The translations under genes were made by a program, and so were the position numbers. This document shows, piece by piece, positions 57,838 through 64,000 of a DNA stretch of 64,000 nucleotides. The number at the start of each line of letters is the position of its first letter. The first letter of the stretch is position 1. The stretch lies in NCBI GenBank assembly GCA_023052935.1, contig CM041297.1, positions 86,547,021 through 86,611,020 of the forward strand, written 5' to 3'. The notes under the pieces were generated by a model, which worked only from the letters and a program-made list of their open reading frames with translations, was not told the origin of the DNA and searched no databases. The stretch is from Piezodorus guildinii. Its lineage: Eukaryota; Arthropoda; Insecta; Hemiptera; Pentatomidae.

Positions 57838-58737
57838 TTGGGTTGATGCAAAATTAATGCAGGTTTTTAGTAGGTATTGTAAATACGCCATATCTTTACT
57901 TTAACCATATATATTTAATCAAAATAATTTCCATCTGAATCAATGCACTTTTGCCAACGTTCAACAAGCTTTCTTATTCCACCAGAAAAAAAATCCGAAT
58001 CCCTGGACTCAATGAAATCACGAAATGAATTTTCAATGTCGTCCTGGTTTTGAAAATTTTTCTCCCTCAAAAAGTAGTCCAGATGCCTGAAAAAGTGGAA
58101 GTCTGTAGGAGAGAGGTCAGGTGAATAAGGCGGATGTTGGAGAACTTCGTAGCCCAACTCGTGCAGTCGTCGAAGCGTTGGTTGTGCAACGTGTGGTCTG
58201 GCGTTATCGTGGAGCAGGATCGGCCCCTTCCGATTCATCAATGCTGGGCAAAGACGTTTGCAATTTTTGAGTTCCGAGTTCCGCCGCCATTTCTCGTGTG
58301 GTTTTGGTTGGGTCTTCTTCCACTTTTGACCTCAGCTGGTCGTTGTCCAGAGCAAGATGACGGCCCCGACCTTCCTTGTCTTCGAGGTCGAAATCTCCTC
58401 TGCGAATCTTCTGGAACCAACGCTGCACCGTGCACTCATTAATAGCCCCCTGACCCCACACTTCATTAATATTACGAGCCGTTTGCGCAGCGCTGCGCCC
58501 TAATTTAAATTCGTAAAAATAAATTTGACGAAAATCGCACCTTGACATTTTCGATTCAAGACCTTTGAACACACTGAACAAAACGATTTTACTAAACAAA
58601 TTCATGGTGAAAGAGAGGGTATTAAATAAGGTTTGTTTTGGTGTAATAATGATCAATGTTAGGATTAGCTTTGTTTACACAATTGGAATTAAGATATTGC
58701 AATAGAGGAAACCTGCATTAATTTTGCATCAACCCAA
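57838..58737 (-). mobile_element. Internally deleted mariner transposon, copy 2
   Basis: Same 29-bp terminal repeats as copy 1 (tips ttgggttgatgcaaaatt), flanked by TA at 57836-57837 and 58738-58739. 900 bp, with the identical internal deletion junction. Inserted in a LINE fragment. Confidence 0.93.
57915..58548 (-). pseudogene. Mariner transposase with internal deletion, copy 2
   Basis: N-terminal helix-turn-helix part as in copy 1 up to 'TTREMAAELG'. The deletion joins to 'TQKLQ', where one extra A shifts the frame. The C-terminal part, 'RKGPILLHDNARPHVAQPTL' to 'ERWQKCIDSDGNYFD', is open and complete, without the premature stop or late frameshift of copy 1. Catalytic Asp 2 and 3 kept, Asp 1 lost with the deletion. 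Start 58548 (ATG), stop 57915-57917. Confidence 0.92.
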
Positions 58738-58784
58738 TATATCAAGGATTGGCTTTAACCTTTTAAAAATAATATAATTTCTTG

Positions 58785-58935
58785 ATTTTTCAACTTTATT
58801 TACAATAAATAAAACAATCAAAATTGGTAATTATGATTATGGGTGCGACTACCCAGTGCTTCAATATTTATTTAATTTAGTAGATCTCGAGTCCATCTTC
58901 TTTTGACATGTCTATTGGCTGAGGGTCTGTCACTT
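58785..58935 (-). repeat. LINE 3'-end fragment, minus strand
   Basis: 'gatctcgagtccatcttctt' and 'acccagtgcttcaatattt' are the minus-strand counterparts of the ORF2 end and early 3'UTR in copies at 17.9 and 49.4 kb. Confidence 0.58.
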
Positions 58936-58939
58936 TCAT

Positions 58940-60735
58940 AGTGTAACAGTTTTTACACCTTCAGTTTGACACGCTCTAGCTCTGTTAGTGAGACTCGAAT
59001 CATAATTTTTACTGAAATTTCCCAGTATGAAATTTAGTGGCAAACATTTTTTGTTATATAAAATTTGTCGCTCGCTGTTACTTTTTAGAAGCATTATTGA
59101 ACAGAATGAAAAACACTACAAATCATTACACATTGGTTTATTATTTCCAAATATTAGGGTATAACAGTTTAAATGACTGTTTACAGGCAACTAACTAATA
59201 GTGCAATTAACTTATCACTGGTAATTTCAAAATAAAACATCTCTACTGTTTCTAAATTAATTTGAAAGATTCCATTTTTGTTTTGTAGGATATTCAATCC
59301 TCTATCTTACAGCACTAACTAGGGGGTTCATGAATTCGTATGGTTGGCAGGATTTATTTTTTTCGTTAGTTAAAAATCACACATAGTGAAGATATTTAGA
59401 TATAACTTTTATCATGAGAACATAATACACATTCTGAATACAATACACTGTGCTGAGAAGTTTGGGTGACTACAAGTGTACATTCCGAGGTCTCCTTCTA
59501 TGAGTGTGACACAAGTAATGTTACAACTAGAGGAGGCGGCATGGGCACCACAAAGCAAGGGCTTGCAGATGGTGGGTACTGTGTCCTAAGTACAGGTATG
59601 TCTTCTTTGTCGGTATTTGGTCAGTACTTTTTAGGAGCTGGTTTATGTGTGACAGTCTTAGGTATAGAAAAGGAAGTTATTAATTATTACTGTATATTAT
59701 TTATTAGTTAAGTCTAATTCTATAACTGTTGCTTAGATTCTACGTATCTTGACACGTAACAACTCAAATTTTGAGAAGGTTTGTTTAATTATTTTTTGGT
59801 TGATTACAAAGGTTGGTTATTAAAAATAATAATCTAAAGGCAATTTTCTACTATTTCCATTCTTTTTCTTTAAACCTTCAATAAAACAATTAAAATTAAA
59901 AAAATAATTCCAGAACATTTTTAATTGTTTCTCTATCTTTATTAATAACTGTGTTATAGAAAAGTTAACATCTCATAAGTTGTTGCTTGACTATCATGAT
60001 CAATAATTTTTTTTCTTTGTTTATCGCGGATTACTTATTTTAAAACTCTATAAAACAATTTCCATTTATTAGATGTTGACGTTTTATTAACACTCGCTGA
60101 GTCAAAAAAAGCTGTTATGGCGTTGCTCGTATTGGAATTTTTGAGTTTATTCCATAAATAGCACTTGTCGCTAGAACTTTTAATTAAGCTAAATTTTTTA
60201 AAATTAAAAATGTAATTTTTTGCAACTTTTCCGTTACTGCTGTTCGTGATTTAACACATTACCTGTGCTGCCTTTGATCGAAATGTTAACGATAGTTTCC
60301 TTATCAGAAAACCAGAGGAGAATATTTATTGATATACAACATATGTTTTTTTTTTTTACACTGAAAAATGAGAAACGCCTTCTGATGGTGTTTGGATTGA
60401 AAATATTCTGACAATTTCTTCATCACAAATTCAATGAAGAATATATTTTTTTTCACAAAACATTTGTCGCAAGGACCTACAGTTTAGTTGACTAATGGTT
60501 CTGAAAAAAAAAACAGTCAAGTTCGTCAACTGCTATTTGGCAAAATCCATTTCAAAAGGTAATTTTTGATATCACAAGCAATATGTTCATATCATATGAA
60601 CTGGAAAAATGTTGAGCTGTAAATGATAGAAATTTGATTTTCTCTGGATCAAAAGGTTGGTTAACTACAGTATAACTACTGAAATATTGTGGGGATAAGA
60701 TAAGGGAATCTGCAGGATTCCCTCAAGTACATATA
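58940..60735. other. No gene seen
   Basis: Mostly AT-rich. One frame at 59466-59711 (81 codons, GTG start) has non-AT-biased codons in 59490-59600 and a good splice-donor-like 'acaggtatgtc' at about 59593, but no domain or acceptor I can defend. Confidence 0.4.
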
Positions 60736-60739
60736 TTAA

Positions 60740-61260
60740 ATAACATTATTTGATCTTATCTGGACGGAGCCAGATGACGGCAGAATTTATCGCCGTGGAG
60801 AACTGCTTTTGAATCTTTTCCAGCGGTTCCACGGCTTTCCCGGAATGACACAATACTTGGCAACAATATTCGATTTGTGGCTAAACTAATGCATCCAGAA
60901 GTGCTCTTTTAGAAGGGGATCCTTATGTAAAACTTATTTAAGGCTGAATTTGTATAACCAGATCTGGGACAGTAAACTGCAAATAAAGTGAAATACTACA
61001 CTGCATCGCCCATCAAATACCATCCTCTTGCTCTGAATGCTTCCAAATATGCATGTTAATTTGTTAATGTAGAATTTATCTTTAAAAATACAAGAAAATT
61101 TAAAACAAATCTTAATTTTATCGTTTAATTATTGCAGTTATCGAGCTAATTATTAGCCATGAACTTTTTATTTTCCGTTCTTCTGATTTTCCTTATTTTA
61201 TTTCGCAGCATTCACTAACAGGCCAAAGCCCAATTAGAGGTGGTTGATAATGAATAATCA
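60740..61260. other. Weak GC-richer patches, no gene
   Basis: 60760-60900 ('gacggcagaatttatcgccg') and 61210-61250 are less AT-rich. No ORF or repeat recognised. Confidence 0.3.
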
Positions 61261-61557
61261 GTTGACTAATATGCAATGTATTACATACAAGTTAATTTAT
61301 ATAACAAAAAAAAAAATAATAACACTAATTTTTCACAAATAAAAAAAAAATCATTATATATAGCATTTAATTAAATGGGGATTCACTCACAGCTTCCCCA
61401 CCCTAGGTAGGTGGGACCCATCAGCCAACTGGTAGCCACTCACAAAAATAAGAGTAGGGAGTTATGTCCCTATCATATAAAACACATCAGATCAGATTAC
61501 ACTGCGCGACCAAGGGTCTGTATACACGGCCTGTCGTGAAACTAACAAAACACACAC

Positions 61558-61560
<3 letters not shown>

Positions 61561-61642
<82 letters not shown>
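61561..61642. repeat. (AT)n microsatellite
   Basis: About 80 bases of pure AT dinucleotide, preceded by a short CA run. Confidence 0.95.
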
Positions 61643-61644
<2 letters not shown>

Positions 61645-61646
<2 letters not shown>

Positions 61647-61905
61647 TAAAACAACCACTACTCTACAACCCAAGGGTCTTGGGTTCAGTATATTTCAGAT
61701 TCATACTGCTTTTTGACCAACGGTCGTGGAAGGAGGTAATTAGGTCCAGATTAGGTCACCAGAGTTTTTCCAATTTTAGGTACTCACTTTATATTTGATG
61801 GGTGTGCTCCAGGAGGGTCTCTATATCCAGGGTTCTCTGCGGCTGATAAAATAGATTAAATAATTCTACCTCATTCGGGGTAATCGGGAACCACACTTAT
61901 ATAAT
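61645..61905 (-). mobile_element. SINE-2, second copy, degenerate
   Basis: Shares 'aggagggtctctata', 'attaaataattctacc' and the layout of the 44.6-kb copy. The B-box region is degenerate ('ggtaatcgggaacca' on plus). Confidence 0.5.
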
Positions 61906-62755
61906 AAAATTAGATATGTAAAGAAAAAAAAAGAGTTAAACATAAAGAAGAGAAAAAAATAATAATAAAGAAAGGATAACCAGATCAATCAAATGAAATG
62001 AAATATCAATCAATAAAGAAAGAAAAAAAAATTATTAATCTTAATTTTGTAACGATATTTTACTATGTCACTCGTATTATATATTATTCTGATGAAACGA
62101 AATCAGAATATTATTATACCAAAGGCATTCGAAATTATAGTCTCAATATTGTTTTTTTTTTTTTTTTTTCTCTTGTCCGGTTTAAATATAATCATATAAT
62201 GACTTATAATAGTTTTTAATAATCTAGCTTTATTTTATTGATTTATTACCCTCCTCTGCCTTGAGGCAATACGGGTACTTGCAGCTCTGGGAAGTACCGT
62301 AGATACAACTCCCAACTGGTATGAAACTAATCACACAGCATTAGTACTACCTTATAAGAGTATTTGAAAAGCTGAGATCAAGCCCTAGTATATCTATCTT
62401 GAGAGTCCAAGAGTTAGTAACATACCAAGTTGGGTTCCAACATCTTTACATATTTATTTAAAAATAAAATTCTCTCATCTGCCTCTGATTACTCTTGTAA
62501 AGTCTCAATATTGCTCAATTTAGTAACATAAACAGTTTTTCTTTAGTATCAAATTATATAAATTATTTTATAATTAACCATTTATTATTCTTTTTGAAAT
62601 TTAGTATCAGTTTAAGCACTTTTTTACTTCAATATTGTTCAATTTTTTGAATAAATTGACTTGTTCCTGCAGTAATAAATTATTCCCGATGTAATGAAAA
62701 AATTTTAAGTGTGTTTGAGGAATGATTTATTCACTTGTAACATCAGCAATGTATC
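61906..62755. other. No gene seen; AT-rich
   Basis: Poly(A) and poly(T) runs (62151-62170). No recognised repeat. Confidence 0.5.
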
Positions 62756-62759
62756 ATTT

Positions 62760-63070
62760 CATCCCCACCACTTGTACCCCGTTGATTTAAATACTGGTGT
62801 CGATGCCGTCGACGCAAACCCAGAGGATATTATCCCGTGATCTGATATGACCAAACCGAATCACAGGTCAGAGGCTGAATGTGCCATACAAAATGTGGCG
62901 AGAACCCGTCAATTATAGATAGGTGTTTGCCCCGTGAAATATCGCCCCCCTCTCGGATATGAGGCAACTGATTTACGATTAAGCTTTTTGAAATAGCTTC
63001 CATCAGCGATAACATTCGGTGAGCAGGCGCTATATCATGCAGTCGATACAATCAGGTATTTATGTAGCAC
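62760..63070. other. GC-richer island
   Basis: Balanced composition over 300 bases ('gtcgatgccgtcgacgcaaa'). The 73-codon minus frame has no domain. Last of the island series. Confidence 0.3.
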
Positions 63071-63282
63071 ATCCCATATATTTCTCCCGTAAAATTTTCT
63101 CACATTTTTCTTTATTTCGTTTTTATAGACATGAATTATTCAAGAATATTACAATAATCAGAGAAAAACTCTAAAACAAAACCATGCATTTAGTTAAAAA
63201 TCGGAAACTTTAACTATCCGATAAAACAGATCAGGTATGGCACATCTCATAGCAATTGTTAAGAAAAAAATATACTTATTAT

Positions 63283-63515
63283 TTGAAAGATGTTTTGGGT
63301 GCAGTCAAAATATAAAAAATTATATATGAACTTAATTTACTGGTGCCGAAGTTTTGACCTAAATTATAGGCCTTCTTCTGGCTATAATACAAAATAAATA
63401 ACAACCAGTAGTGGAATACAACATACAAAGATGATAAGTAAAAGAAATAATAAGATTGAGCAAGCGTCTTAATTTGTGTTCTTTTGACTGCATCCTGTAC
63501 CAACTTCTCATATAT
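63283..63515 (-). mobile_element. GAAACGT-motif element with inverted ends
   Basis: Inverted ends 'gggtgcagtcaaaa' (63298 onward) and 'ttttgactgcatcc' (63483 onward). On the minus strand the core 'cagaagaaggcctataattt' then 'aggtcaaaacttcggcacca' is a worn copy of the 11.6-kb core, and 'gtaaattaagttca' follows as there. Confidence 0.6.
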
Positions 63516-63804
63516 ATACACAGCCTCCATTCTCACTTCACTATACTTATTAATTTTGAGCATAAAAAGTTAGATATACTCTAGTAATCAATCAAGAAGT
63601 ATTTTCGATATTTTTTATATTTCTATAAAAAAATGATATTTTGATAAGATTTCATATCATGCATTCGTCGGTTTTCTTTCCTATTTATGAGCAATAATAT
63701 TATTAAGAAAAAATTCTTAAAGTTAAAAAAATGGTAGACGAACGTCGAACTGTTTGTTAATAATTTTATTTTAATTATAAATATTTCTAATTTCTATAAT
63801 AGTT

Positions 63805-64000
63805 TTTTTTTGTTTGTTTATTCATATTAAATCACTTTTATGCTACAATAAGTCCTGAAGTTTGATTAGGTCAGGAATCTTTAAGAAGTATATGATATCG
63901 CAGAGGCTCCGGATTTTACGTCCTATTCGGACGGCATATCCAAGGATTTATCACCCTATTTTAAAAGTTCTTGGTTCATTTTCCAGGTTTGAACATGCGA
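63805..64000 (-). mobile_element. SINE-1 copy, minus strand, cut by window edge
   Basis: Minus-strand reading gives 'ttcaaacctgg' (B-box region) at the edge, then 'atgccgtccgaataggacgt', 'acttcttaaagattcctgac' and 'tgtagcataaaagtgattta', with an AATAAACAAAC tail at 63805-63820, in SINE-1 order. Degenerate. Confidence 0.72.

Larger units (their letters stand above)
57520..58755 (-). pseudogene. Minus-strand LINE fragment split by mariner copy 2
   Basis: Minus-strand pieces 'INIPLVADLVQNRCNLFHSI' and 'LSAHINPLVRKL', with 'DYPLRRSKGG', match the Jockey ORF2 tail ('LNIPFVADIARDRY', 'LSAHTDPLVRNL', 'DNPPRRLKRR'). 'YKILRNIL' continues across the mariner to 'ccaatccttga' beyond 58738. An A run at 57791-57805 and other changes break it. 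Confidence 0.72.

Overview
This window looks like non-coding, repeat-laden DNA from an animal, most likely an arthropod and probably an insect. It is AT-rich, with long A/T runs and (AT)n tracts. It holds a Jockey-type LINE, mariner and piggyBac elements, and tRNA-derived SINEs. I found no host protein-coding gene, no rRNA and no functional tRNA gene. Nearly every recognisable open frame belongs to a mobile element. The species cannot be fixed from the sequence alone.

Layout. 1-6.1 kb: two divergent copies of an unknown dispersed repeat (called RepA here), decayed Jockey LINE pieces, and GC-richer islands. 6.17-10.96 kb: an essentially full-length Jockey-clade LINE with matching target-site duplications (TSDs), an intact ORF1 and an ORF2 broken by one extra base. 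11-20 kb: RepA, a 5'-truncated LINE with a 14-bp TSD, a decayed minus-strand RTE-like reverse transcriptase, more LINE tails, and an element with arms of about 195 bp. 21-25 kb: a foldback element carrying a SINE, and a TA-flanked MITE. 26.3-29.1 kb: one RepA copy loaded with a LINE fragment, a SINE and a mariner. 31-44 kb: three RepA copies, a LINE with a TATC-repeat tail nested in an older LINE 3'UTR, and a 183-bp retroposon with a 15-bp TSD. 44.6-52.3 kb: SINEs, a near-perfect palindrome with 131-bp arms, a RepA copy holding a SINE and a LINE, and a 290-bp tandem repeat. 54-58.9 kb: SINEs, a piggyBac remnant, and a second mariner nested in a LINE. 59-64 kb: mostly AT-rich sequence, then a SINE-2 copy, one more foldback-type element and a SINE cut off by the window edge.

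Between these repeats, at intervals of a few kb, lie 300-600-bp islands of clearly higher GC content. They lack long ORFs and contain many TAATTA/ATTAAT-type words. Together with the absence of host exons this suggests, by inference only, a gene desert or very long intron with conserved regulatory elements.

How the parts relate: the Jockey LINE encodes endonuclease and reverse transcriptase and is the plausible engine for the truncated LINE copies, and perhaps for the A-rich-tailed SINEs. Both mariners have the same internal deletion, so they must have moved using transposase supplied elsewhere. The nesting gives a relative order: RepA and the foldback elements are old; LINE, SINE and mariner insertions are younger.
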